A stretch of 64,000 nucleotides of DNA from WTAW01 sp050115915 (GTDB lineage Bacteria; Acidobacteriota; Aminicenantia; Aminicenantales; Aminicenantaceae). A model generated the notes under the pieces. It saw nothing but the letters and a program-made list of their open reading frames with translations, did no database searches and was not told the DNA's origin. Positions 53,638 through 62,176 of the stretch are shown here, piece by piece (positions within the stretch are counted from its first letter, which is position 1; each line of letters starts with the position of its first letter). A program made the translations under genes and the position numbers. Where the stretch lies: assembly GCA_050115915.1 (NCBI GenBank), contig JASFPP010000002.1, positions 1 to 64,000 of the forward strand, given 5' to 3'.

Positions 53638-54492
53638 TTAGGTGTCGAAGAATTTCGATCGTTTCAGAATGATGCTTCCCTGTTCGACTCCGATGTCTTT
53701 GGCGATGACATGACATTTGGCTTTCAGAAGAAAAAATATCGGCCGGCTTTCTTCAGAAAGACCTTCATAGTTCCCCTGCCCCTTGCTGATGATAAAGTCC
53801 GCAGTTTTATAGACCTTGAAGAACTCATCCGCGCAAAAACGCAAGATGTTGCCCGGCGCGTCTGTGCCCGAGCTCATGATGTCTGCGACTTTATCTATCC
53901 CCGCAGCCACAGCATCCTCAAGAACAGCGTCATTGATGATCGGACGCTCACGAACCACATAGGTCACAGGTTTTCCCAGCTCTTCGATAAGCACACGGTC
54001 GAACACCGTTTCTCCCGCGTTATCCGCGATGTAAAGAACGTCTTTGGCCTTAGGCAGCGCTGCCTTGAAAGTCTCAAAATCATCGATGGCAAATCTCTGG
54101 TCGAGTATGGATTCAAGGTCTTTTTCCATGTCAAAGGGTGCGTTGGACCCAAAATCGATCACATTTCCGGCAATGGCGATACGGATCGCTGTTTTCAACC
54201 GATCCTCTGCCGATCGAACTCTTTCCTTCAGGCCTGGATATAGAGTGAGGGCTTGTTCGGTGCATTTTTTCTTGATTTCTCTGTAGGGATCCTGTACACC
54301 GGTCAAACGCGAGACGATTCTATAAACCTCTCGGCCGATCTCTGGAGGTGTGGCCCCAGCCGGAATTTTGGGCAGGAATCTGCTCACCTCGAGCAAGATC
54401 TTATGGGTAGTATCTTCATTGGCACCGACCAATCGAGTGACATTGAGGGCCTGCTGGAAAAAACACGGATAACAGTCCAAGTAGATCTTCAT
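53638..54492 (-). CDS. DUF89 / ARMT1-like damage-control phosphatase
   Basis: 284 residues. An N-terminal DCYPCFFQQAL Cys pair and a metal-binding YIADNAGETVFDRVLIE region mark the DUF89 family, along with FAIDDFETF and IISKGQGNYEGLSE. Family members are metal-dependent phosphatases thought to clear damaged or excess sugar and cofactor phosphates. The substrate here is unknown. It follows the transglutaminase-like gene by 45 bp on the same strand. Confidence 0.82.
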   Translation of the reverse strand: MKIYLDCYPCFFQQALNVTRLVGANEDTTHKILLEVSRFLPKIPAGATPPEIGREVYRIVSRLTGVQDPYREIKKKCTEQALTLYPGLKERVRSAEDRLKTAIRIAIAGNVIDFGSNAPFDMEKDLESILDQRFAIDDFETFKAALPKAKDVLYIADNAGETVFDRVLIEELGKPVTYVVRERPIINDAVLEDAVAAGIDKVADIMSSGTDAPGNILRFCADEFFKVYKTADFIISKGQGNYEGLSEESRPIFFLLKAKCHVIAKDIGVEQGSIILKRSKFFDT

Positions 54493-54537
54493 GTCCAGAC
54501 GATTATATCATTTCTGAGAGTTAAGGGCGATCGAAGC

Positions 54538-56124
54538 CTATCGATCCTCGTTGTATTCCAAAACCTCGAGCTTCAGGTTCCCGATGACCTCTGACATGGC
54601 TCGGCCCATCTCCTGGAATAGCCCTTCATCCAGAGCGCTGTTACCCAGCTTGATGTGTGTGGCGTCTGTGTAATACTCACCGCTCGTCTTATCCACGGCC
54701 AGCCACTTGGCATCCAATCCTACCCACGCGCCTACATAAACCTCGGGCCACATGTGATAGGCAAATATTCCTTCTCCATACATTACTCCCACTGCGGCCC
54801 GCGCCGGGATCCCCACAGAACGACAGAGGGTGACCATCAACACCGTATATTCCGAACAATCCCCTTCTCGATTTTCGAGGATCTCTTTAGCGGAGGCAAA
54901 TCCCACATCATAGTTCGGCTCCATCTCACGGCGTACCCACTCGGCAATCTTTTTCGACGCGGCCCAGGAATTCCCTTCTTTGCCGGCGATGGTCCTTGCG
55001 ACTTTTACGACATACGGATCGTCAGATTGACAGAATGTGGTCGAGGCTAAATATCTTGAAAATTCCTCTCCTTCGAAGGGAAAAGATTTGGCGTCTTTTT
55101 CCGCAAAGACCACTGACTGTGTTTGGATAATCGCATGATCCTCCTTGAGTTCCAGGAGTTTCTGACTTTTCCCATCGAAAGGAAGTCCTCTCAGCTTCTC
55201 CTGAGGAATCCCACTCACTTTAAAAGTAACGCTTTGAACGTCTTGGGGTTGCGGAAACTCGACGTTCGATTTTATCAACATGGAAAAGGCAATATCCAAA
55301 TTCTCATCGGATAATTCCATTGCCTTTTCTTTGGGCATACGAATGGAAGTCGTATGCAAAAATCCTGCATCGCTTACAGACTTCCATATCTCACCCTTCT
55401 CATCGATCCACTCGTCCATGACGATCGGAAAGACATCCGTCATTTTGGTGCGGACATGCCAAAGGGAAATCTGTTCGCCGAGCAATAGAACAGATTCCTC
55501 CTGCAAGATTTCGAAAGAGATATCTATAAGGGATTGAGTGAGCGGTTCGAGGATTTTGAATGTGTATTCCTTTCCGGCCTTTAAGCCATCTTCTTTGATA
55601 ATTTTTTCCATAGGAACGCCAAAGTGGAATTTTTCTGTGTAGGGCAGTTCCTTGGTAATCTTATCTCCAGAATAAAACACGATCTTATCGGGCTTGACCT
55701 CTGCTCTTATCACAGTTTCTGCGAGAGAGAGCTTGGTTCTAATAGTCGTCTCCACCGGATTCTGATTAGCATCATAGAGAGAATCCTGCGTTGTTTGAAT
55801 CTCTACAGGATCGCTGCCCAACCGAGAGACTTTCATGAAGGATTCCTGGATCGATCGCTGGAATGTCTTCCCCTCTTGGACAAGACTGAACTCACGGCTG
55901 TGGCTGTACCCCACTTTCACGCCTTTCATGAAAACGCCCATCCAGGCTTCTTTGGCCGCGGCTGTTTTTTCGGCTTGGGTTTCTTGGCTAATAACAGTTA
56001 ATTCCGTCTCCATCGAAGGGGCCGTCCTTCTGTGTTCCGGCTTCAAATTCACAGGCAAGATCATACATGCAAGTATCAGCCCTAGATTAGCCCCGCGAAA
56101 TATTTGAAATGGAAGCCTCTTCAT
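54538..56124 (-). CDS. exported transglutaminase-like protein
   Basis: 528 residues. A short hydrophobic N-terminus (LGLILACMILPVN) suggests export. The first 330 residues are beta-rich with no known motif. The transglutaminase-like core follows with catalytic Cys in NREGDCSEYTVLMV, His in FAYHMWPEVYV and Asp in GLDAKW. Bacterial members are often peptidases or isopeptidases acting on envelope proteins rather than true cross-linkers. Confidence 0.82.
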   Translation of the reverse strand: MKRLPFQIFRGANLGLILACMILPVNLKPEHRRTAPSMETELTVISQETQAEKTAAAKEAWMGVFMKGVKVGYSHSREFSLVQEGKTFQRSIQESFMKVSRLGSDPVEIQTTQDSLYDANQNPVETTIRTKLSLAETVIRAEVKPDKIVFYSGDKITKELPYTEKFHFGVPMEKIIKEDGLKAGKEYTFKILEPLTQSLIDISFEILQEESVLLLGEQISLWHVRTKMTDVFPIVMDEWIDEKGEIWKSVSDAGFLHTTSIRMPKEKAMELSDENLDIAFSMLIKSNVEFPQPQDVQSVTFKVSGIPQEKLRGLPFDGKSQKLLELKEDHAIIQTQSVVFAEKDAKSFPFEGEEFSRYLASTTFCQSDDPYVVKVARTIAGKEGNSWAASKKIAEWVRREMEPNYDVGFASAKEILENREGDCSEYTVLMVTLCRSVGIPARAAVGVMYGEGIFAYHMWPEVYVGAWVGLDAKWLAVDKTSGEYYTDATHIKLGNSALDEGLFQEMGRAMSEVIGNLKLEVLEYNEDR

Positions 56125-56256
56125 CCTTTTCTCCTTAAACAGATGTTAAAAATACCCATCTTTCGACTCCAAGATTGAATTAAACCATAGCCACATTCAT
56201 AAGGCAAACAAGATCTAGATAGCATTTCCAAAGTCCTGATGGAAGATGCAAAGCGA

Positions 56257-56272
56257 TTTCATGCCATCACGG
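56257..56272 (-). repeat. 16-bp repeat, copy 2, in the 232-bp gap
   Basis: Inverted copy of the 16-mer at 53398. Nearby, ATGGAG-A-GGG and CCCTCCAT (about 56311-56332) form a hairpin without a T-run, downstream of the TonB receptor stop. Confidence 0.55.
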
Positions 56273-56356
56273 TTTTAGAAAGACTTCATGAGGGCAATAG
56301 CCGGAAGGGATGGAGAGGGAGTTAACCCTCCATAGCGAAGCTCTTACAAGATGTAT

Positions 56357-59300
56357 TTAGAATGTCAGGCGTAAGCTCACTTTCACGACTCTTGTTCCGT
56401 AAGCCGCAGTGATGTCTCCATAACTGCTGTACCTTTTGAACACTGGATTCTCGGGATCGCTGTAATCCAAATACCCGCCTGGATCCGCATCGATTTTGTA
56501 TCCGCTCCAACCGAAGGCATTCAGGATGTCGATATAGCCTCCCAGAAGTATGGAGTCTGAAATGCGGAATCTCTTTTCCACCCTCAGATCGAGAGTGGCC
56601 AGTGGGGCAGTGCGCCTAGTTCCCCTTTCCTCTGTGATCACATGATAGCCCTGTCCCGGATAGAGATACCGCTTATCCTCAGGGATGTAGACCCAAATGG
56701 TCCTGGCCCAAGGAGTTCCTGAAAGATAACTGAAGTAACCGCTGCATATAAAATCTTGGGGAAGAATGACTGAACTTTGGATCTTGATATTGAGCGGCCG
56801 GTCGTAATCCAGTCTCCCCTCCGGAAATATGAGGGAGTTAGGGGTGTCATAATTCGTGGAGGCCCCCCCTGTCTCGGAGTAACGTCCTCCGATGTTTCCC
56901 CAAGATTTGCTCCACACTAAAGATGCAAGAATCTGCCACCTATGGGCCATTCTTTTGTTCAGGATGAACTGAATAGCTGCGTATTTTCGAAAACCCACAT
57001 CAAGGTTCGTGTGAAACCAGTGTCTGCCTCCTGGGGAAGTGGCGAGTTCTGCATAGCAAAAGGACGTCTTGTCATCATCCGTGCCGAACAATCCATCATC
57101 TCCCGGGTCTTCGAACGTGAACCTTTCCCAGTATGGACTCTCCGGGCTGTAGCCCTTCCATGCGTGTTCTCTGCCGAGTCCATAATCATTGACATCCTCG
57201 AAGATGTTCGATTTGTGTTTGTAGATGAGAGTGACCCCTGCGCTCAAGTTCCTCGCCAATTCTCGCTCTAAACCCAGAGTGAACTCATCTGTGTAAGGAG
57301 CAGACGATTCCGGGTCCAAAACATTCTCCAGGTCGTAAACATAAGGGCTATCCGGTAAATCGTAGATCTCATACCTGTCATCTCGATCGGGTCGTTTATT
57401 GTAGTTCTCGTCATACCAGAACCATGCGCCGCCCCTGGGATAGAGCGGGTTCAGCGAGTTGAAGTACTGGACCATAAGGTACTCGTTGTAACGCGACCAG
57501 GATCCTCTGATGGAGGTTTTTCCATCCCCGAAAACATCATAGGAGAAGCCGACACGCGGAGAGAAATGTGTCCATGTCAGGATATTGCGCCCCTCTAGTT
57601 CATAGAAACCATAGGGTGATTCTTCACCAAGACCTGGCAGAACCTGGAGAATTCCGTAAGGATCGGCCGTCGCCTCTTTACTCTGGTTTGGAAAGCGGCC
57701 AGTGCTCGTGTCCAAACGCAGACCCAGGTTCAGGGTGAGCCGATCACTCAACGAAAGATTGTCCTGGATAAAAACGCCAAATCTTCTCTTTGTATCCTGC
57801 TCGATGGACGAAGAACACGTGGGGCCGCAGGTGTAGATGTAGACAAATCCCCTGTTAGGGGCTTGTGATGTCGGGTATGAATAAACATTTCCGTCAAAAT
57901 AATCGAAGCGCACAGGATTTCCCCGCCACCAATCCCAGTTGCTGGTGACCCACTCGTATTCGGCACCGATTTTGATCTCGTGGTTCGTTCCAAAAAGATC
58001 ATCCACAAAAAGAGTGGCCATAGCCGAGGGGTTGATCCTACGCCGAGTGTAAGTTTCCTGAAACCGGGAATTATTCCGGTACATTCCCCAATAACGGTCC
58101 CAATATTGAGGTGCATCCTCAAGGGCATAGTCACTGAATGGCAGAGGGAAGTACCTGTAATTATAGCCAAACCTGAAATCCAAGAAATGGTTCTGGCTTG
58201 TCACCCAGTTCGCCTGAAGGCTTAGCGTGTGACCATTCTCACCATCCCATCGGGAGGTCGCTGTCCTGTCCGTATAGCTCGAAAGCCGGTGCGTGTAGTA
58301 CTCTTCGGTAATATTCGCCAGATTGTACATCGCCATCAGCCGTATCTCGGGAGTGAGCTGGAACGTCAATTTTCCAAAAAAATTCATCTCCTTATGCGGG
58401 CCCTGTTCCTGTGTGAACACGCGCTCACGGCTCGAAATGGTCTCGTCCCAGGACACAAGATTAAAATCCTGTGTCCAGGTGTAATAACGTCCGTTCACAA
58501 AAAACCAGAGGCTGTCTCTCACGATGGGACCTCCCAAATACAAGGAAAGATCTCTCCAGGAGCTCCGCCCCATCGGCTTTTCCAAACCCATAGACTTGAG
58601 ATCTTCGCGGCTTAGGAGACTCTGACTCATTCTGTCGTCAAAATATTCGGCCGTAAGACCGCCGTGATAATCATTACCGCCAGATTTCGTTACGATGTTG
58701 ACGAACCCTCCATCGGCCAATCCCACATCCGCTGGATGACCATAGAGACCAAACTCCACTTCCTCGTACACATCGATGTTGATGTTTGTCATCGGGTACA
58801 TAACGACGGGATCATTGATGGTGACCCCATCTACAGAGTATTGGTTTCCCCGGACTGTTCCTCCCGATATAAAAGATGTTCTTCTGTAATCCACGTTTTC
58901 TGATACAGAACCGGGAATCGAGTTGAGAACATCATATAGATCCCTAGACATGGGGATGTGATAGATAAAATCTCGAGCATAATTCACAGAAGTCTTCGCC
59001 GATCGGACATCGACCACAGGAGAAAATCCGACAACAGTGACGTCTTCCTCAAGGCCCCCCAATTCCATCACAATGGACACGGACGATGTTTTGCCGACAT
59101 TCACACGTAATCCGCGGCGGGTTACGCTTTTGAAACCCAGGACCTCGAATGTGAGGGCATAATCGTTGCCAGGGGGAAGAGTTGGAAAACGGAAAATGCC
59201 TGTTTCTGTCGTGACATACTTCAATGCGTAGGATAATGCCCTGCTCTCGATTGTGACCGTAACACCCGGAAGAGGCCGGTCATCCGCATCAACCACTTTT

Positions 59301-59398
59301 CCGACTATAGACCCATCCAGCCTCTGTTGACCCAAAACCGGTGACAGACTACCCAGCAAAAGACAAAAGGAAACGGCCAAAAGAAAAAATCGCCTCAT
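56357..59398 (-). CDS. Oar-like TonB-dependent receptor with carboxypeptidase-regulatory domain
   Basis: 1013 residues from the ATG at 59398, which has GAGGAG six to eight bases upstream. Signal peptide (about 1-24), an Ig-like regulatory domain (GSIVGKVVDADDRPLPGVTV), a plug (SVSENVDYRRTSFISGGTVR, NQYSVDGVTIND) and a 22-strand-type barrel. The last strand ends in Phe (VVKVSLRLTF). Oar-type receptors import or secrete peptides and other large ligands; no clear TonB box is seen. No partner SusD-like gene is adjacent. Its leader contains an intrinsic terminator (see 59412-59451). Confidence 0.9.
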   Translation of the reverse strand: MRRFFLLAVSFCLLLGSLSPVLGQQRLDGSIVGKVVDADDRPLPGVTVTIESRALSYALKYVTTETGIFRFPTLPPGNDYALTFEVLGFKSVTRRGLRVNVGKTSSVSIVMELGGLEEDVTVVGFSPVVDVRSAKTSVNYARDFIYHIPMSRDLYDVLNSIPGSVSENVDYRRTSFISGGTVRGNQYSVDGVTINDPVVMYPMTNINIDVYEEVEFGLYGHPADVGLADGGFVNIVTKSGGNDYHGGLTAEYFDDRMSQSLLSREDLKSMGLEKPMGRSSWRDLSLYLGGPIVRDSLWFFVNGRYYTWTQDFNLVSWDETISSRERVFTQEQGPHKEMNFFGKLTFQLTPEIRLMAMYNLANITEEYYTHRLSSYTDRTATSRWDGENGHTLSLQANWVTSQNHFLDFRFGYNYRYFPLPFSDYALEDAPQYWDRYWGMYRNNSRFQETYTRRRINPSAMATLFVDDLFGTNHEIKIGAEYEWVTSNWDWWRGNPVRFDYFDGNVYSYPTSQAPNRGFVYIYTCGPTCSSSIEQDTKRRFGVFIQDNLSLSDRLTLNLGLRLDTSTGRFPNQSKEATADPYGILQVLPGLGEESPYGFYELEGRNILTWTHFSPRVGFSYDVFGDGKTSIRGSWSRYNEYLMVQYFNSLNPLYPRGGAWFWYDENYNKRPDRDDRYEIYDLPDSPYVYDLENVLDPESSAPYTDEFTLGLERELARNLSAGVTLIYKHKSNIFEDVNDYGLGREHAWKGYSPESPYWERFTFEDPGDDGLFGTDDDKTSFCYAELATSPGGRHWFHTNLDVGFRKYAAIQFILNKRMAHRWQILASLVWSKSWGNIGGRYSETGGASTNYDTPNSLIFPEGRLDYDRPLNIKIQSSVILPQDFICSGYFSYLSGTPWARTIWVYIPEDKRYLYPGQGYHVITEERGTRRTAPLATLDLRVEKRFRISDSILLGGYIDILNAFGWSGYKIDADPGGYLDYSDPENPVFKRYSSYGDITAAYGTRVVKVSLRLTF

Positions 59399-59411
59399 CG
59401 TTTTTCTCCTC

Positions 59412-59451
59412 AAAAAAAAGGCTGCCGGGTTCACGGGGACACCCGACAGCC
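59412..59451 (-). terminator. intrinsic terminator in the leader, directly before the receptor ribosome-binding site
   Basis: On the minus strand GGCTGTCGGGT and ACCCGGCAGCC form an 11-bp stem (one G-U pair) with a 10-nt loop at 59420-59451, followed by eight Ts (59412-59419). GAGGAG begins next to the T-run. A TATAAT -10 lies at 59555-59560, giving a leader of about 150 nt. The position fits attenuation of the receptor gene. Confidence 0.75.
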
Positions 59452-59554
59452 TCTGTGTTTTCCAGTCAGCTGCTTAATCTGTATTATTCGAAGTATTTCA
59501 TTTTTTTGGAGCAGCAAAAATCGTACCAATCGAGACGAAAAATATAAGTTGTTG

Positions 59555-59560
59555 ATTATA
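59555..59560 (-). promoter_or_regulatory. candidate -10 box for the TonB receptor transcript
   Basis: TATAAT on the minus strand inside an A/T-rich stretch; the -35 is weak (AGGTCG at 17 bp). Transcription would start near 59548. Confidence 0.4.
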
Positions 59561-59672
59561 ATAACGTTATGAATTTTCGACCTGTCAGGAAATGCAAAAA
59601 TTATCCAAAAAATGTAAAAAGTCTTTCAAAAAAATGAATCCGTTCCTAAAAATTGAGTAAAATCGAAGCGAT

Positions 59673-60029
59673 CTAGAACGGCTTTTTATCGAAGCGAATG
59701 TCGTATCTTTTCAGTTTTTCGTTCAGAGTGGTGTATTTGATTCCCAAGAATTTTGCAGCGCTTTTTTGACATCCATTGCATTGGCCCAGGGCCCGCATCA
59801 AAATGCTTTTTTCTACACTCCCGATAAGTTCTTTAAAGGGGACCCTTTGTCGGACGCAAAAATACTCGATGAAAAGATCAAAGACCTCCTTGCGGAAAGT
59901 CCTTTCTTTCCACTCTTCGAGATACTCCGGGCTTATCTTTTCGATGGATTCCGTCTCGAAATATGCCCTGCTAATCGGTCCTCCTATAGGAGGAACACCC
60001 TGGTCGGTGTGTACGTTTTCCGTAGCCAT
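59673..60029 (-). CDS. Fis-type HTH protein
   Basis: 118 residues. The last 45 form a Fis/NtrC-type DNA-binding helix-turn-helix (RALGQCNGCQKSAAKFLGIK, then TTLNEKLKRYDI). The first 70 have no receiver or AAA+ part. It is preceded by a small gene and a receiver gene on the same strand, as though the outer domains of an NtrC-type regulator were encoded separately. Confidence 0.75.
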   Translation of the reverse strand: MATENVHTDQGVPPIGGPISRAYFETESIEKISPEYLEEWKERTFRKEVFDLFIEYFCVRQRVPFKELIGSVEKSILMRALGQCNGCQKSAAKFLGIKYTTLNEKLKRYDIRFDKKPF

Positions 60030-60042
60030 TGTATCTCTCCTT

Positions 60043-60234
60043 TTATCCCGTGAATTTTATTTTTTTCTTCACCTCTTCGGCCAACATGGGGAGACCGTCC
60101 TGGATCTTGAGTCTATCGATCTCTCCAAACCTTATGGATTCGCAGTACTTGATAAAGGAGTACCAGGCTGGATGAATGTATGTCATGCCACTCGTTTTTA
60201 TGCTTTCATCCAGCCTTCGTATCCCATTCGCCAT
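60043..60234 (-). CDS. 63-aa protein between receiver and Fis-like genes
   Basis: AGGGA lies nine bases before the ATG; the stop is 13 bp from the next gene and the start 11 bp from the receiver stop, so it sits tightly in the run. The sequence (MTYIHPAWYSFIKYCESIRF, IDRLKIQDGLPMLAEEVKKK) is helical and charged with no known motif. It may be a connector between the two regulators. Confidence 0.55.
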   Translation of the reverse strand: MANGIRRLDESIKTSGMTYIHPAWYSFIKYCESIRFGEIDRLKIQDGLPMLAEEVKKKIKFTG

Positions 60235-60245
60235 ACTACATATCC

Positions 60246-60632
60246 CTACACTCTTTTTTCTTTGCCATTCTTGCCGTTCAAAAGATATTCTATAGAATGA
60301 TTAAGTGCGTTGAGGTCCAAAGGTTTTACAAAAAAATGACCGATCGAAAGGCGGTTCAACTCATCGATGTCGATCATATCCGGAAAGCCGGAGATCAAGA
60401 TCGCCTCTCCTTTGTATCCGGCTTCCCTGAACCTGGAGATCATCTCGAGCCCGCTGATATCGGGTAATTTGAGATCAGCGATAATCAGATCCACATTGGC
60501 TTTCTTAAACTTGTGCAGCGCTTCTTTCGGATCTTTTGCCAGAAAAACTCTGTAGTTATCATGGAGGATCATGAAGAAGGTCTTCCTGACGCTGTCGTCA
60601 TCGTCCACAATCACAATTTTTTTCTCTTGCAT
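60246..60632 (-). CDS. single-domain response regulator
   Basis: 128 residues from the ATG at 60632 (CAGGA eight bases upstream; the longer frame is not supported). Receiver domain with DDDDS, phosphoacceptor Asp in IIADLKLPDISG and Lys in FVKPLD. The Thr/Ser switch is Ser in ILISG. It lacks an output domain and is followed by the 63-aa and Fis-like genes. Confidence 0.82.
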   Translation of the reverse strand: MQEKKIVIVDDDDSVRKTFFMILHDNYRVFLAKDPKEALHKFKKANVDLIIADLKLPDISGLEMISRFREAGYKGEAILISGFPDMIDIDELNRLSIGHFFVKPLDLNALNHSIEYLLNGKNGKEKRV

Positions 60633-60841
60633 TTTGTTCATCCTGAGCAAATTCTCGTTTCCTCCTTCGAACATGTTCTTCCTATTGCAGATTTCGTGCC
60701 ATCTGAACAATTTTTTGGACTTCCCAGGGGAAAACAGGAGAGCTGGGGAGGATCTGTTCGAAAAGCCCAGATAAGATAATTTACATGGGGTAAAATGGAT
60801 TTACACAGACAACGAATGTGCCCCATCCCGAGGAATTGGCA

Positions 60842-62176
60842 CTAGACTTTAAGGTCGTATTCTTTGATCTTTTTATCGAGAGTTGGCCGGCTGATCTGAA
60901 GAATCCTGCACGTTTTTGTTTTATTGCCTTTCATTTCTGTGAGGACATGCTGGATATAATTCATTTCAACATCCTTTATCGGGCCGAGCTCCCTCGGAAG
61001 GACTTTTTTCTCACTCCCATCAAGCGGCAGATTTTCTTCGAGGATAACGTCTCCTTTCGCCAATATAACGGCACGCGTGAGAGCATTTTCTAACTCACGG
61101 ACGTTTCCTCGCCATGTATTCTCCTTCAGGATTTTCATCACCGGGGGGGGAACTTTCCTGACATTTTTCCGGAGCTGCCCGTTGATTTTCTCCAGTAGAT
61201 AGGCGACGAGCTCTGGAATGTCGTCTTTTCTCTCGCGCAAGGGAGGCAGCGGGATCACGACAACTTTGAGGCGGTAGTAGAGGTCCTCCCGGAAGGTGCC
61301 TTTTTCGATCAATGCCCTCAAATTCTGGTTTGTGGCCGCAATGATCCTCGCCTCTGTTTTAAGAACCCTCTCTCCTCCGACCTTCATGAAGTCCCTGGTT
61401 TCGATGACCCGGAGTAGCTTCGACTGGAGGCTGGGCGAAACGTCGCCTATCTCATCCAGAAAGAGGGTTCCTTTACCAGCGATCTCGAACTTTCCCTTTG
61501 TCTCACACACAGCGTCCGTGAAGGCCCCCTTCACATGGCCGAAGAGCTCGCTCTCAAGGAGTGTGTCTGTTATCGCGGAACAATTGATCACGATAAAGGG
61601 CTCCCTGCTGTAAGGGCTGTTGTAATGGATGGCTTTGGCGACCAGCTCTTTCCCGGTGCCGCTTTCGCCCTGGATCAAAACATTCGTGCGGGTCGGGGCC
61701 ACAGAGCCTATCAATTTGAAGATCTCCCTCATCTGGGGCGAGCGGCCGATGATATTGTCGATGGTGTATTCTTTCTGTTTTTCTTCCACCAGGTAACTGA
61801 GTTTATCTTCCAAGTTTTGAACTTGGAAGGCTTTGTCAATGGTCAGGTCCAGCTCGACGTGATCCAGCGGTTTGACCAGGTATTCGAATGCTCCCAGCTT
61901 AATCGCATCCACAGTGGTCTTCATGTCATCGTAGGCTGTCATTATGATGATAGTGGCGTTCTTGTTTTTTTCTTTGATGAAACTCAGCGCTTCCAAGCCA
62001 TCCATATCCGGTAAACGGATATCCAGGATAACAAGATCCGGAGTGCACTGCTCGTACTTCTCGAGCCCTTCACCCCCATCCTCGGCCATGTGGACTTCAA
62101 ATTTATCCTTGGCGAGATGGGCCGATAGCGTTTTCCTGATTAAAGGATCATCATCAATTATTAGGATCGATTTCAT
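60842..62176 (-). CDS. sigma-54-dependent NtrC-family response regulator
   Basis: 444 residues from the ATG at 62176, overlapping the kinase stop as ATGA. A receiver (ILIIDDDPLI, phosphoacceptor in VILDIRLPDMDG) is followed by an AAA+ domain (GESGTGKELVAKAIH, GTLFLDEIGDVSP) and a Fis-type HTH (CRILQISRPTLDKKIKEY). The sigma-54 loop is GAFTDA (217-222), a common working variant of GAFTGA, unlike the NtrX-type protein at 3377. It forms a two-component pair with the kinase upstream. Target promoters are unknown. Confidence 0.92.
   Translation of the reverse strand: MKSILIIDDDPLIRKTLSAHLAKDKFEVHMAEDGGEGLEKYEQCTPDLVILDIRLPDMDGLEALSFIKEKNKNATIIIMTAYDDMKTTVDAIKLGAFEYLVKPLDHVELDLTIDKAFQVQNLEDKLSYLVEEKQKEYTIDNIIGRSPQMREIFKLIGSVAPTRTNVLIQGESGTGKELVAKAIHYNSPYSREPFIVINCSAITDTLLESELFGHVKGAFTDAVCETKGKFEIAGKGTLFLDEIGDVSPSLQSKLLRVIETRDFMKVGGERVLKTEARIIAATNQNLRALIEKGTFREDLYYRLKVVVIPLPPLRERKDDIPELVAYLLEKINGQLRKNVRKVPPPVMKILKENTWRGNVRELENALTRAVILAKGDVILEENLPLDGSEKKVLPRELGPIKDVEMNYIQHVLTEMKGNKTKTCRILQISRPTLDKKIKEYDLKV

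Noticed and set aside
56322..56510. minus-strand frame overlapping the end of the TonB receptor gene
   Set aside because: It is a shadow of the receptor coding sequence in another frame.
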